The notes below the pieces were generated by a model. That model was given only the letters and a program-made list of their open reading frames with translations, searched no databases and was not told the DNA's origin. The position numbers and the translations under genes are program-made. A stretch of DNA of 64,000 bases from Stomorhina lunata (taxonomy: Eukaryota > Arthropoda > Insecta > Diptera > Rhiniidae), in the NCBI GenBank assembly GCA_933228675.1, contig OW121740.1:8895442-8959441 (forward strand). The letters are read 5' to 3'. The first letter of the stretch is position 1, and the number at the start of each line of letters is the position of its first letter. Positions 25,815-38,039 of this stretch are shown here, piece by piece.

Positions 25815-27715
25815 CTCGATATCGATAACTTTTCTAAAAAAACAAAATTCTCGATATCGATAACTTTTCTTAAGAAAACTCTCGATGTCAACAACTTTTT
25901 CAAAGAAAACCCTCGATATCTCTAACTTTTTTAAAGAAAACTCTCAATATCGATAGCTTTTCTAAATAAAAAATCTCGTTATCGATAACTCTTCTAAAGA
26001 AACCTGTCGATATCGATAAGTTTTCTATAGAAAATTCCCGATATCGAAAAGTTTTCTATAGAAAATTCTCGATATCGAAAAGTTTTCTGTAGAAAATTCT
26101 AGATACCGATAAGTTTTCTATAGAGAATTGTAGATATCGAAAAGTTTTTTATAGAAAATTGTCGATATCGAAAAATTTTCTATAGAAAATTGTCGAAATC
26201 GAAAAGTTTTTTATAGAAAATTGTCCATATCGAAAAGTTTTCTATAGAAATTTTTGGATATCGAAAAGTTTTCTATAGAAAATTTTCGGTATCGAAAAGT
26301 TTTCTATAGAAAATTGTCGATATCGATAAGTTTTCTATAGAAAATTGTCGATATCGAAAAGTTTTCTATAGAAAATTGTCGATATCGAAAAGTTTTCTAT
26401 AGAAAATTGTCGATATCGAAAAGTTTTCTATAGAAAATTGTCGATATCAAAAAGTTTTCTATAGAAAATTGTCGATATCGAAAAGTTTTCTATAGAAAAT
26501 TGTCGATATCGAAAAGTTTTCTATAGAAAATTGTCGATATCGAAAAGTTTTCTATAGAAAATTGTCGATATCGAAAAGTTTTCTATAGAAAATTGTCGAT
26601 ATCGAAAAGTTTTCTATAGAAATTGTCGATATCGAAAAGTTTTCTATAGAAAATTGTCGATATCGAAAAGTTTTCTATAGAAAATTGTCGATATCGAAAA
26701 GTTTTCTATAGAAAATTGTCGATATCGAAAAGTTTTCTATAGAAAATTGTTGATATCGAAAAGTTTTCTATAGAAAATTGTCGATATCGAAAAGTTTTCT
26801 ATAGAAAATTGTCGATATCGAAAAGTTTTCTATAGAAAATTGTCGATATCGAAAAGTTTTCTATAGAAAATTGTCGATATCGAAAAGTTTTCTATAGAAA
26901 ATTGTCGATATCGAAAAGTTTTCTATAGAAAATTGTCGATATCGAAAAGTTTTCTATAGAAAATTGTCGATATCGAAAAGTTTTCTATAGAAAATTGTCG
27001 ATATCGAAAAGTTTTCTATAGAAAATTGTCGATATCGAAAAGTTTTCTATAGAAAATTGTCGATATCAAAAAGTTTTTTATAGAAAATTCTCGATATCGA
27101 TAACTTTTCTATAGAAAATTCTCGATATCGATAACTTTTTTATTAAAAACTTTCATTATCGATAACTTTTTTATAGAAAACTCTCGATATCGATAACTTT
27201 TCTATAGAAAACACTCCAAATCGATAACTTTTCTATAAAAAATTCTCCAAATCGATAACTTTTCTATACAAAACTCTCGATATCGATAACTCTTCTATAG
27301 AAAACTCTCGATATCTGTAACTTTTCTATAGAAAACTCTCGAAATCGATAACTTTTCTATAGAAGACTCTCGATATCGACAACTGTAATATAGAAAACTC
27401 TCGATTTCGATAACTTTTTTAAAGAAAACTCTCGATATCAATTACTTTTCTGTAGAAAAGTCTCGATATCGATCATATATATAGAAAAAATTTAAATATC
27501 GATAACTTTTGTATAAAAAACTCTAGATATCGATAAGTTTTCTATAGAAAATTCTAGATATAACTTTTCTATATAAAACTATCGATATTGATAAGTTTGC
27601 GATAAATTTTATATAGAAATTTTTCGATACTTTTCTACAGAAAACTCTTTATATCAATAGCTTTTCTTAAGAAAATTCTTTTTACCGATAAAGTTTTAAA
27701 AGAAATTGCTCAAGA
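25815..27715 (-). repeat. 31-bp TCGATATCGA satellite, minus orientation
   Basis: About 60 units of TTTTCTATAGAAAA plus TTGTCGATATCGAAAAG. These are the reverse complement of the units at 24000-24500. Units at 26280-27060 are nearly identical. Both edges drift to variants with TCGATATCGATAAC and TTTTCTAAAGAAAA. Confidence 0.96.
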
Positions 27716-28807
27716 ATTTGATCTGAATTGTCATTTAAAGACTATTTCATTTATTTGAAAATTCTCTCTCTCGCTAATAACATTTTGTATATTTTCAATA
27801 TTTTTATGGTTCGTCTGAAAAAGGTCTTAACGTGTGTAATATTAAAAATAAAAAAGTAAAGTACAAAACTTAAACATCAAGACAAAAAACGTGCCAAGTG
27901 AAATTTGAGCATTGACATTTTGTTCATTATACACTTTTTTTATTTGTTTAAACAATAAAACTTTATTAATAAAATAATAAAAGCAAAAACAAATTTGTAA
28001 TAGAAAATCCATACAAATTTTACAAAAAATGTCAAAATAAAAAAAATATATATTAAAAATGGAAAAACAATGCAGACAGAAAGAGAGAAGCGTGTTGGCA
28101 ATATTTTATGTCATGGCTAACTTTTTTTTTCTAAAAAATAATTGAATTAAATTTAAAAAAAAAATCAACAACTACAAAATTAAATTTAAAAATGATGACA
28201 TGCATAGCTAATTATTTTCAAAACAAAATTTGTATTGAAAATAAAATTGCTATTGCTTTAATTAACGTGTTTGAAATTTGAAATTCAAAATTTTGGTTTC
28301 AAATTTGTATCTTCAAAATAAAAATTATTTATTTTAGAGTTAAAATGTAAACTTTAGCTTCAAGTGCTTTAGATTTAATGGCTTTAAAGTTTAATTTTTT
28401 TAAAAGCGTAATTTGAAAATTTATGATAAAAATTTAATTTTTGTTTTTTTGTCATTAAAACTGAAATTTAAATATCAAAATGTTCAAAGGTAAATCCACA
28501 CAAAATTAAATGTTCAAAAACAAAATTTTATTTTCTTAATTACAAAGTCTAAACATCTATTTCTTTTTTTTCTTGAGTTTCGCTTTAATGTCAGAATTTA
28601 AATGCTTTTGACACTTAAATTTTGACAGAAAAAAACAAAACAAACACTTTAATTTTTTAATAGAAAACAATATAAAAAATTGAATTCCATTAAAAAAAAT
28701 TAAGATTCACAATATAAACAAAATCTTTGTTTTATTTAAAAAATCATTTGCCAAAAAAATACGTAATTAAATATTTAATGGAAAAATATTTAAGACAGTT
28801 GAAATTC
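27716..28807. other. Non-satellite island, no gene recognised
   Basis: Very AT-rich with poly-A and poly-T runs. No ORF, RNA gene or transposon is supported. Confidence 0.5.
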
Positions 28808-31190
28808 TAATTATGGTCTAAGTCTTAGTCTATGTCACATTTTAAGTCATAGCATAAGTCATAGTATAAGTCATAATCTAAGTCGTAGTCTAAGTTATAG
28901 TCTAAATCATAGTCTAAGTCATAGTCTAAGTCATAGTCTAAGTCATAGTCTAAGTCATAGTCTAAGTCATAGTCTAAGTCATAGCATAAGTCATAGTATA
29001 AGTCATAATCTAAGTCGTAGTCTAAATCATAGTCTAAGTTATAGTCTAAATCATAGTCTAAGTCATAGTCTAAGTCATAGTCTAAGTCATAGTCTAAGTC
29101 ATAGTCTAAGTCATAGTCTAAGTCATAGCATAAGTCATAGTATAAGTCATAATCTAAGTCGTAGTCTAAATCATAGTCTAAGTTATAGTCTAAATCATAG
29201 TCTAAGTCATAGTCTAAGTCATAGTCTAAGTCATAGTCTAAGTCATAGTCTAAGTCTTAGTCTAATTCATAGTCTAAGTCATAGTCGAAGTCATAGTCTA
29301 AGGCATAGTCCAAATCATAGTCTAAGTCGTAGTCTAAGTCATAGTGTAAATCATAGTCTAAGTCATAGTCTAGGTCATAGTCTAGGTCATAGTCTAAGTC
29401 ATAGGCTAAGTCATAGTTTAAGTCATGGTCTAAGTCATAGTCTAAGTCCTAGTCTAAGTCATAGTCTAAGTCATAGTCTAAGACATAGTCTAAGTCATAG
29501 TCTAAGTCATAGTCTAAGTCATAGTCTAAGTCATAGTCTAAGTCATAGTCTAAGTCATAGTCTAAGTCATAGTCTAAGTCATAGTCTCAGTCATAGTCTA
29601 ATTCATAGTCTAAGTCATAGTCTAAGGCATAGTCCAAATCATAGTCTAAGTCGTAGTCTAAGTCATAGTCTAAATCATAGTCTAAGTCATAGTCTTGGTC
29701 ATAGTCTAAGTCATAGGCTGTGTCATAGTTTAAGTCATGGTCTAAGTCATAGTCTAAGTCATAGTCTAAGTCATATTCTAAGTCAAAGTCTAAGTCATAG
29801 TCTAAGTCATAGTCTAAGTCATAGTCTAAGACATAGTCTAAGTCATAGTCTAAGTCGTAGTCTAAGTCATAGTCTAAGTCATAGTATAAGTCATAGTCTA
29901 AATCATAGTCTAAGTCATAGTCGAAGTCATAGTCTAAGTCATAGTCTAAGTCAATGTCTAAGTCATAGTCTAAGTCATAGTCTAAGTCATAGTCTAAGCC
30001 ATAGTCTAAGTCATAGTCTAAGTCATAGCCTAAGTCATAGTCTAAGTCATAGTCTAAGTCATAGTCTAAGTCATAGTCTAAGTCATAGTCTAAGTCATAG
30101 TCTAGGTCATAGTCTAAGTCATAGGCTAAGTCATAGTTTAAGTCATGGTCTTAGTCATAGTCTAAGTCATAGTCTAAGTCATAGTCTAAGTCATAGTCTA
30201 AGACATAGTCTAAGTCATAGTCTAAGTCATAGTCTTACTCATAGTCTAAGTCATAGTCTTAGTCTCAGTCATAGTCTAAGTCATAGTCTAAAACATAGTC
30301 TAAGTCATAGTCTAAGTTATAGTCTAAGTCATAGTCTAAGTCATAGTCTAAGTCATAGTCTAAGTCATAGTCTAAGTCATAGTCTAAGTCATAGTCTAAG
30401 TCATAGTCTAAGTCATAGTCTAAGTCATAGTCTAAGTCATAGTCTAAGTCATAGTCTAAGTCATAGTCTAAGTCATAGTCTAAGTCATAGTCTAAGTCAT
30501 AGTCTAGGTCATAGTCTAAGTCATAGGCTAAGTCATAGTTTAAGTCATGGTCTTAGTCATAGTCTAAGTCATAGTCTTACTCATAGTCTAAGTCATAGTC
30601 TTAGTCTCAGTCATAGTCTAAGTCATAGTCTAAAACATAGTCTAAGTCATAGTCTAAGTTATAGTCTAAGTCATAGTCTAAGTCATAGTCTAAGTCATAG
30701 TCTAAGTCATAGTCTAAGTCATAGTCTAAGTCATAGTCTAAGTCATAGTCTAAGTCACAGCCGTAGTCTAAGTCATAGTCTAAGTCATAGTCTAAGTCAC
30801 AGCCGTAGTCTAAGTCATAGTCTAAGTCATAGTCTAAGTCATAGTCTAAGTCACAGTCTAAGTCATAGTCTAAGTCATAGTCAAAGTAATAGTCTAAGTC
30901 ATAGTCTAAGTCATAGTCTAAGTCATAGTCTTAGTCATAGTCTAAGTCATGGTCTAAGTTATAGTCTAAGTCATAGTCTAAGTCATAGTCTAAGTCATAG
31001 TCTAAGTCATAGTCTAAGTCATAGTCTAAGTCATAGTCTAAGTCGTAGTCTAAGTCATGGTCTAAGTCATAGTCTAAGCCATAGTCTAAGTCATAGTCTA
31101 AGTCATAGTCTAAGTCATAGTGTAAGTCATAATCTAAGTCATAGTCTAAGTCATAGTCTAAAACATAGTCTAAGTCATAGTATATTCGAT
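28808..31190 (+). repeat. 12-bp satellite, block 1
   Basis: Roughly 195 units of AGTCATAGTCTA with scattered variants. Variants recur together as higher-order units. The run CATAGCATAAGTCATAG with the following TATAAGTCATAATC variant is at 28851, 28983 and 29127 (offsets 132 and 144 bp, multiples of 12). A group with CATAGGCTAAGTCATAG, then TTTAAGTCATGG, occurs near 29400, 29710, 30120 and 30520. The period is a multiple of three, so frames stay open without being genes. Confidence 0.97.
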
Positions 31191-32180
31191 TGTATTATGT
31201 ATGACTATGTCGTAGACTATGTTGTAGACCATGACTTAAACTGAGATTTATGTAATGACTTAGACCTTTTCGCCCATAACATGTAAATATAAAATAAATA
31301 ATAAAATCAAATATCCAAAAATTTTCCTATATTTAAAAATATAACATTACAATTACAATTCCGGCATTTTAAAAAAGTTAAACAATATTAAGTGCAAATA
31401 CTTGTTGTTTTTTAGTTGCTGTTATTAAAGCCTAATATATCTGTTTACATCTACTTTTATTATATTTTTACAAATATTTTAAATTCCTCAATATTAATTT
31501 CTTTAACAATTTTTTTTTGTGTTTTATTTGTGCAATCGCTTGTTTTCAAATTCAATTTTTCTACGCTTGAGTTACGAGCAGTTTTAGGTTGTCGCAGTTT
31601 GATTGCAAATTACTTACATTTTATTTTAGATTTTTTTTTTGTATTCGTATTATTTAACAGCGAAACAAAAAAAATTGTATTTTTTGGATTTGTGTGGAAA
31701 ATTAGTTTATCGTCCGTATTATTTGATTTAAAAGTTGATTTAATTTTTGCAAAGTTTTGTTTGATGTGTTTTAAATTTAATAGAAAAATTGCAATAGAAA
31801 ATAAAATTATACCATTAGATACCATTAGATACATTCGTTTTAGAGTGAGTGTCTGTGTCTAAAACAGGAAAAGTTATTGCGCAATCCGTCCATCCATCCA
31901 ATACGATACGAAATATTAAATAGAGACCAAAATGAAAGTAGGTACTTTTTTGAAATCAGTACACAATATTTATTTATTTGAAAGTAGTCATTTGGCAATA
32001 AAAAAAAAACAATAAATAAATTAAAGCAAACACTTAGGAAGAAATAAAAAATATCAACAAAAGGTAAAACGTAATTTTTATAGGCTTTTAATTTTTTTTT
32101 TTTAATAAAGCACAACGGTAATACTCTTTATCCAAGATGAAGCGTGTAACCTAGTTTTTTGGTAAAATAATTAATAATAG
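31191..32180. other. Island between 12-bp arrays; doubtful ORFs only
   Basis: It starts with a few 12-bp-like units in opposite orientation (GACTATGTCGTAGACTATG, about 31202-31250). The longest frame, 31416-31862 (plus), encodes a hydrophobic, low-complexity sequence rich in F, I, L, S and V, as expected from AT-rich DNA. It lacks a recognisable domain, so I do not call it a gene. Confidence 0.5.
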
Positions 32181-33545
32181 CCAAAATCATAGTCTAAGTC
32201 ATAGTTTAAGTCATAGTCTAAGTCATGGTCTAAGTCATAGTCTAAGTCATAGTCTAAGTCGTAGTCTAAATCATAGTCTAAGTCATAGTCTAAGTCATGC
32301 TCTAAGTTAAGGTCTAAGTCATAGTCTAAGTCATAGTCTCAGTCATAGTCATAGTCTATCACTGAGACTATGACTTAGACTAAGTATGACTTAGTCTAAG
32401 TCATAGTCTAAGTCATAGTCTAAGTCATAGTCTAAGTCATAGTCTAAGTCATAGTCTAAGTCATAGTCTAAGTCATAGTCTAAATCATGGTCTAGATAAT
32501 AGTCTAAGTCATAGTCAAAGTAATAGTCTAAGTCATAGTCTAAGTCATAGTCTAAGTCATAGTCTAAGCCATAGTCTAAGTCATAGTCTAAGTCATAGTC
32601 TAAGTCGTAGTCTAAGTCATAGTCTAAGTCATAGTCTAAGTCATAGTCTAAGCCATAGTCTAAGTCATAGTCTAAGTCATAGTCTAAGTCATAGTCTAAG
32701 TCATAGTCTAAGTCATAGTCTAAGTCATGGTACAAGTCATGGTCTAAGTCATGGTTTAAGTCATAGTCTAAGTAATAGTCTAAATCATAGTCTAGATAAT
32801 AGTCTAAGTCATAGTCTAAGTCATAGTCTAAGTCATAGTCTAAGTCATAGTCTAAGTCATAGTCTAAGTCACAGCCGTAGTCTAAATCACAGCCGTAGTC
32901 TAAGTCATAGTCTAAGTCATAGTCTAAGTCATGGTCTAAGTCATGGTCTAAGTCATAGTCTAAGTCATAGTCTAAGTCATAGTCTAAGTCATAGTCTAAG
33001 TCATAGTCTAAGTCATAGTCTAAGTCATAGTCTAAGTCATAGTCTAAGTCATAGTCTAAGTCATAGTCTAAGTCATAGTCTAAGTCATAGTCTAAGTCAT
33101 AGTCTAAGTCATAGTCTAAGTCATAGTCTAAGTCATAGTCTAAGTCATAGTCTAAGTCATAGTCTAAGTTATAGTCATAGTCTAAGTCATAGTCTAAGTC
33201 ATAGTCTAAGTCATAGTCTAAGTCATAGTCTAAGTCATAGTCTAAGTCATAGTCTAAGTCATAGTCTAAGTCATGCTCTAAGTCATGCTCTAAGTCATGG
33301 TCTAAGTCATAGTCTAAGTCATAGTCTATCACTGAGACTATGACTTAGACTAAGTCAAAGTCGTGGTCTAAGTCATGGTGTAAGTCATGGTCTAAGTCAT
33401 AGTCTAAGTCATAGGCTATGTCATATTCAAAGTCATAGTCTAAGTCACAGTCTTAGTCATGGTCTAAGTCATAGTCTAAGTCATAGTCAAAGTCATAGTC
33501 AAAGTCTTAGTCATAGTCCAAGTTAAAGTTATAGTCTAAGATATA
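32181..33545 (+). repeat. 12-bp satellite, block 2
   Basis: Same monomer and orientation as 28808-31190. A 300-codon frame on the minus strand (32391-33332) reading (DYDL)n is created by the 12-bp period and is not a gene. Two identical orientation-flip junctions, ATAGTCTATCACTGAGACTA, occur at 32351 and 33321, 970 bp apart. Each is followed by a reverse-oriented monomer (TGACTTAGACTAAGT). Confidence 0.97.
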
Positions 33546-34850
33546 GTCTGGCACCACTTTAAAGTGTTGCCGCTGTAAACAAAATTTGAAAGTAGAATAA
33601 TAAAAAAATAACAGCAAAACGAAATTTTAATTTATTTAAATTAAAGCGTAAAAATATTTAATTACAAAATTTTTTTGCTTTAAAATCGGTAAACTCTAAA
33701 AAGAAAATTAATTTTCCCCCCAACATCAGTGGTGGTCCAGTGTAAACCCCCCACAGCTAAATCATTCTCCATAAAAACTCGTGTTTAACTTGAAATCAAT
33801 TCTATACGATTGAAAGATAATTTAAAATAATTACTTAAAACAAATATAAACGTGATGATAAATGATTTAAATGCTCAGCAACACAATTTTACAATAAATT
33901 TATGATTTTAATTTATTGATCATTTATTTATATTAAAGACGTAACTTACCCTGTATTTTCTTTATTAAATTTCAACTGTGAAAAATTAAAAAAATTCCAG
34001 ACGTTACTGCATCTGCAATTAGAAAGAAATGGAGAAAAGTATACAATCAATAAAAATTTAATTAATAAATTGGAAAATTTCAAAAAAAAAAACTGAAAAT
34101 CAAAGATTGAACATTATTTATTTATGTCTGACAAATAGTTCAAATTAATTTTGAAAAACAAAATTTTTTCAAGTGGAAAAATTTTGAGTTTTAAGTTCAG
34201 AAATCTCCCACGGAGCTTAGATTTTATTAATAGATTTTTTTATGGTTTTTCGAAAAAGATATCACACACGTACCAAACATAAAGTTTCAATTAACAGAGA
34301 AAATATTTTGTGTTTGAAATATCTTAAGCAAGAGTTTTCATAAATTAATTGATTTGAGATAAATTTTGGATATTTGATATTGGTTTTGGTATGAAAATCA
34401 ATTCATGTCAATGCGGCCCTTTAAAAAATTTGATAGATTTTTTATTGAGTACAATCGTAACTGAATAGTCTTATACTCTATATGAGTCTTCTCCAAAATT
34501 TCGCCCACATGCATTTTTAGGTTTTTACTCTTACACATAATGCTTACAACTTGGAATATCAGTCATCATAGGCATACTTAGACCATCGGCATTAACCCGC
34601 TGCCGATGTAAACGGAATAAAATTTGCTGTAGTACAAAAAACTATGACAAAAATATGTCTTCCTAACAATAGATGGCGCAAGTTCACTGTTCTAAAAAGA
34701 AAGACATGATGATGTGCAATTACACCTTTCACCTTCCATCCAGGTACCCTATTTCCTATATGCAATATATACAACTGTATAGACAGCATACGCTTGAATG
34801 CTTCTTGTCTTTATAAAAAAAATATGACCCAATTTTACCCAATAGTAGTC
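33546..34850. other. Island with possible transposon remnants
   Basis: It begins with the near-palindrome GGCACCACTTTAAAGTGTTG (33550-33571 with its last two bases). A GC-richer stretch at 34557-34800 contains the inverted pair CATCGGCA and TGCCGATG (about 34584-34608). The 65-codon minus frame across it (34592-34789) has no recognisable domain. This stretch may be an old element remnant, but I cannot assign it. Confidence 0.4.
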
Positions 34851-34973
34851 TAAGATCTCCTTCTAAATTTGTTGACAATCGGCCCACATTTAACCTCAGC
34901 ACTGTACGATCTTCTTATCAGAAGTTTAAGATCTCTTACTAAATTTGTTGATAATCGGTCCACATTTGACTTC
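34851..34973 (+). mobile_element. Fragment of dispersed fly element
   Basis: Two direct copies about 75 bp apart (34851 and 34926), each of the form TAAGATCTC...AAATTTGTTGA then AATCGG(C/T)CCACATTT. The phrase resembles the recurrent AATCGGTC...CATTTGAC blocks in the element at 61441-62791, so this is probably a remnant of that family. Confidence 0.45.
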
Positions 34974-35219
34974 TTTTTATTTGAAATCGTGACTTTTTAG
35001 GAAGTCAAATCGTGACCCTCGATACACTTTATTCTTGAATTTTTTTTATAGTCAACCTTTCTATTATCTAATCGGGAAATTCTATGAAGTAAAAGAGTGG
35101 TTCATTGTATATTGAAATAGTGGTTCAATCGAGGCTTTCAATATAGTCCAATTGTATCAATTTGGTATAGTTCAATCGTTCCTCTTTGTATAGTCCAAAT
35201 GTGGCTCTTTATATATTAC

Positions 35220-36030
35220 GATCGTAATAGTCATAATCTAAATCATAGTCTAAGTCATAATCTAAGTCATAGCCTAAGTCATAGTCTAAGTCATAGTCTA
35301 AGTCATAGTCTAAGTCATAGTCTAAGTCATAGTCTAAGTCATAGTCTAAGTCATAGTCTAAGTCATAGTCTAAGTCATAGTCTAAGTCATAGTCTAAGTC
35401 ATAGTCTAAGTCATAGTCTAAGTCATAGTCTAAGTCATAGTCTAAGTCATAGTCTAAGTCATAGTCTAAGTCGTAGTCTAAGTCATAGTCTAAGTCATAG
35501 TCTAAGTCATAGTCTAAGTCATAGTCTAAGTCATAGTCTAAGTCATAGTCTAAGTCGTAGTCTAAGTCATAGTCTAAGTCATAGTCTAAGTCATAGTCTA
35601 AGTCATAATCTAAATCATAGTCTAAGTCATAATCTAAGTCATAGTCTAAGTCATAGTCTAAGTCATAGTCTAAGTCATAGTCTAAGTCATAGTCTAAGTC
35701 ATAGTCTTAGTCATAGTCTAAGTCATAGTCTAAGTCATAGTCTAAGTCATAGTTTAAGTCATAGTCTAAGTTATAGTCTAAGACATAGTCTAAGACATAT
35801 TCTAAGTCATAGTCTAAGTCTTAGACTAGTCTAAGTCATAGTCTAAGTCAAAGTTTAAGTCATAGTCTAAGTAATAGTCTATGTCATAGTCTAAGTCATA
35901 GCCCAATTCTTAGTCTAAGTCATAGTCTAAGTTATAGTCTAATTCATAGTCTAAGTCATAGTTCAAGATATACTCTAAGTCATAGTCTATGCCATAGTCT
36001 AAGTCATAGCCTAAGTCTTAGTCTAAGTGA
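35220..36030 (+). repeat. 12-bp satellite, block 3
   Basis: AGTCATAGTCTA units in the same orientation as the other two blocks, very homogeneous at 35270-35580. The plus-strand frame reading (LSHS)n at 35199-35834 is an artefact of the 12-bp period. The array passes almost directly into the 23-bp satellite. Confidence 0.97.
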
Positions 36031-37450
36031 TATAGTTCAATCGTTCCTCTTTATGTACTCCAAACGTGGCTCTTATATTACGATCGTAATCATAACGAGG
36101 ATCATAGTCCAATGGTTGCACTTAGTACAGTCCAATCGTAATTATTCGTGTAATCTAATCGTGGCTCTTTGTGTAGTTCAATCGTGGATTTTTGTATAGT
36201 CCAATCGTGGCTCTTTGTAAAGTCCAATCATGGCTCTTTTTAAAGTCCAATCGTGGCTCTTTGTGTAGTTTAATCGTGGTTCTTTTAATAGTCCAAACGT
36301 GGCTCTTGATATAGTCAAATCGTGGCTCTTCGTATAGTCCAATCGTGGGTATATAGTTCAATCGTGGCTTTTGATATAGCCCAATGGTGGTTCTTTGTAT
36401 ATTCCAATCGTGGCTCTTGATATAGTCAAATCGTGTTTCTTTTTATAGTCAAATCATGTCTCTTTGTATAGTTCAATAATGGCTTCTTGTATAATCAAAT
36501 CACAGCTTTTTGTAAAGTCAAATTGTGGTTCTTGGTATAGCCTAATCATGGCTCTAGGTATAGTCCAATCGTGGCTCTTTGTATAGTCAAATCATGGATC
36601 TTTGTAAAGTCAAATTGTGGCCCTATGTATAGTCAGATCGTGGCTCTTTGTATAGTCAAATCATGGATCTTTGTAAGGTCAAATTGTGGCCCTTTGTATA
36701 GTCAGATCGCGGCTCTTTGTAAAATCAAATCGTGTCTCTTGGTATAGTTCAATCGTAGGTCTTTGTATAGTCCAATCGTGGCTCTATGTATAGTCCAATC
36801 GTGGGTTTTTGTATAGTCCGATCGTGGCTCTATGTATAGTGCAATCGTGGGTTTTTGTATAGTCCAGTCGTGGCCCTTTGTAAAGTCCAATCGTGGCCCT
36901 TTGTAAAGGCTAATCGTGGCTCTTTGTAAAGCCTAATCGTGGCACTTAGTATAGTAAAATCGTGGCTGTTTGTATAGTCCAATCGTGGGTTTTTGTATAG
37001 TCCAATCGTGGCTCTTTGTAAAGTCCAGTCGTGGCTCTTTGTGTAGTCAAATCATGGCTCTTTGTGTAGTCAAATCATGGCTCTTTGTCAAGTCTAATTG
37101 TGGCTCTTTGTATAGTCAAATCGTGCCTCTTTATACAGTCAAATCGTGCCTCTTTGTGAACACCAATTGTAGATACTTTTATAATATAATCGTGCCTCTT
37201 TGTGAATACCAATTGTAGATACTTTAAATATAGTCCAATCGTGGTCCCTTGTAAAGTCTAATCGTTGCTCTTTGTAAAGTCCAATCGAAGATCATTTTAT
37301 ATTATAACTATGGCTCTTTGTAAAGTCCAATCGTGACACTCTGTAAAGTAAAATTATAGATATTTTTATAGTCCAATCATGGTTTTTTAAGCCCAATCGA
37401 GGCTCTTTAAGTCCAATCATAGATCTTTTTATGGTATAGTCGTGGCATTA
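36031..37450 (+). repeat. 23-bp satellite, block 1
   Basis: Units of 23 bp with TAGTCCAATCGTGGCTCTTT plus GTA; the GTA ending distinguishes this block from the ATA-ending blocks further right. Units are moderately diverged. Minus-strand frames rich in E-P-R-L-D-Y-T-K are translated satellite. Confidence 0.95.
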
Positions 37451-38037
37451 GTAAGTGTTTATATTTACAAAACAATTTATTCCAATTTTTTGAGAACAAA
37501 ATGTTATTAAATCCATTTATTTTTTTGAATAAGTTTTCTATTGTTCTTAATCGCTTTTAGAAAAATTCCCAAAATTATTATAATTATTATTATTGTAAGT
37601 TCTAAACAAAAATCTATTCATTAAGCAAAATATTAAAAACTAATTACTAAACTTTGTTTTCGAATTAATTGTTCAAATGTTCATTATTCAATTTTTTTTT
37701 TGAACAATTAATTGAATTTATTTTTTAAAATGACATCATTAAAGCAAATAAAAGTGTCATCATGACTTAAAATGATTGAAATTCAGCTTAAGTTTATTTC
37801 AATTAATTTTACATTAATTTTGAGAATATTTGTTTGAGGGGTGTTCAAAGCAAAAACTAATGACTTATGAGTAATTTTTGTTAAACAAAAATTTTTTGAA
37901 AAGATTTTATAAAAAAGAAGATTAATTAAACAGTGACTTTGGTCCGAAAAAGTAAAAATTCTGACGTCTGAAATTATTTTTGGAACGATTTTAGATCAGT
38001 TATGACAAAAAAAGAGAAAATATCTCAAGTGTTGGGG
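37451..38037. other. Non-satellite sequence left of the transposon
   Basis: AT-rich sequence without a recognisable gene, ending at the TA target dinucleotide of the Tc1-mariner insertion. Confidence 0.5.
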
Positions 38038-38039
38038 TA

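Noticed and set aside
31416..31862. 148-codon plus-strand frame
   Set aside because: Hydrophobic, low-complexity composition typical of AT-rich DNA. No domain, leader or splice context. A fully overlapping minus frame is equally open.
32391..33332. 313-codon minus-strand frame of (DYDL)n
   Set aside because: It is the 12-bp satellite read in a frame without stops. The period is a multiple of three, and there is no gene structure or unique sequence.
35199..35834. 211-codon plus-strand frame of (LSHS)n
   Set aside because: Same 12-bp satellite artefact as the (DYDL)n frame.
28808..36030. CRISPR-like appearance of regular short repeats
   Set aside because: There are no unique spacers between repeats, the monomers are directly adjacent, and the DNA is eukaryotic.
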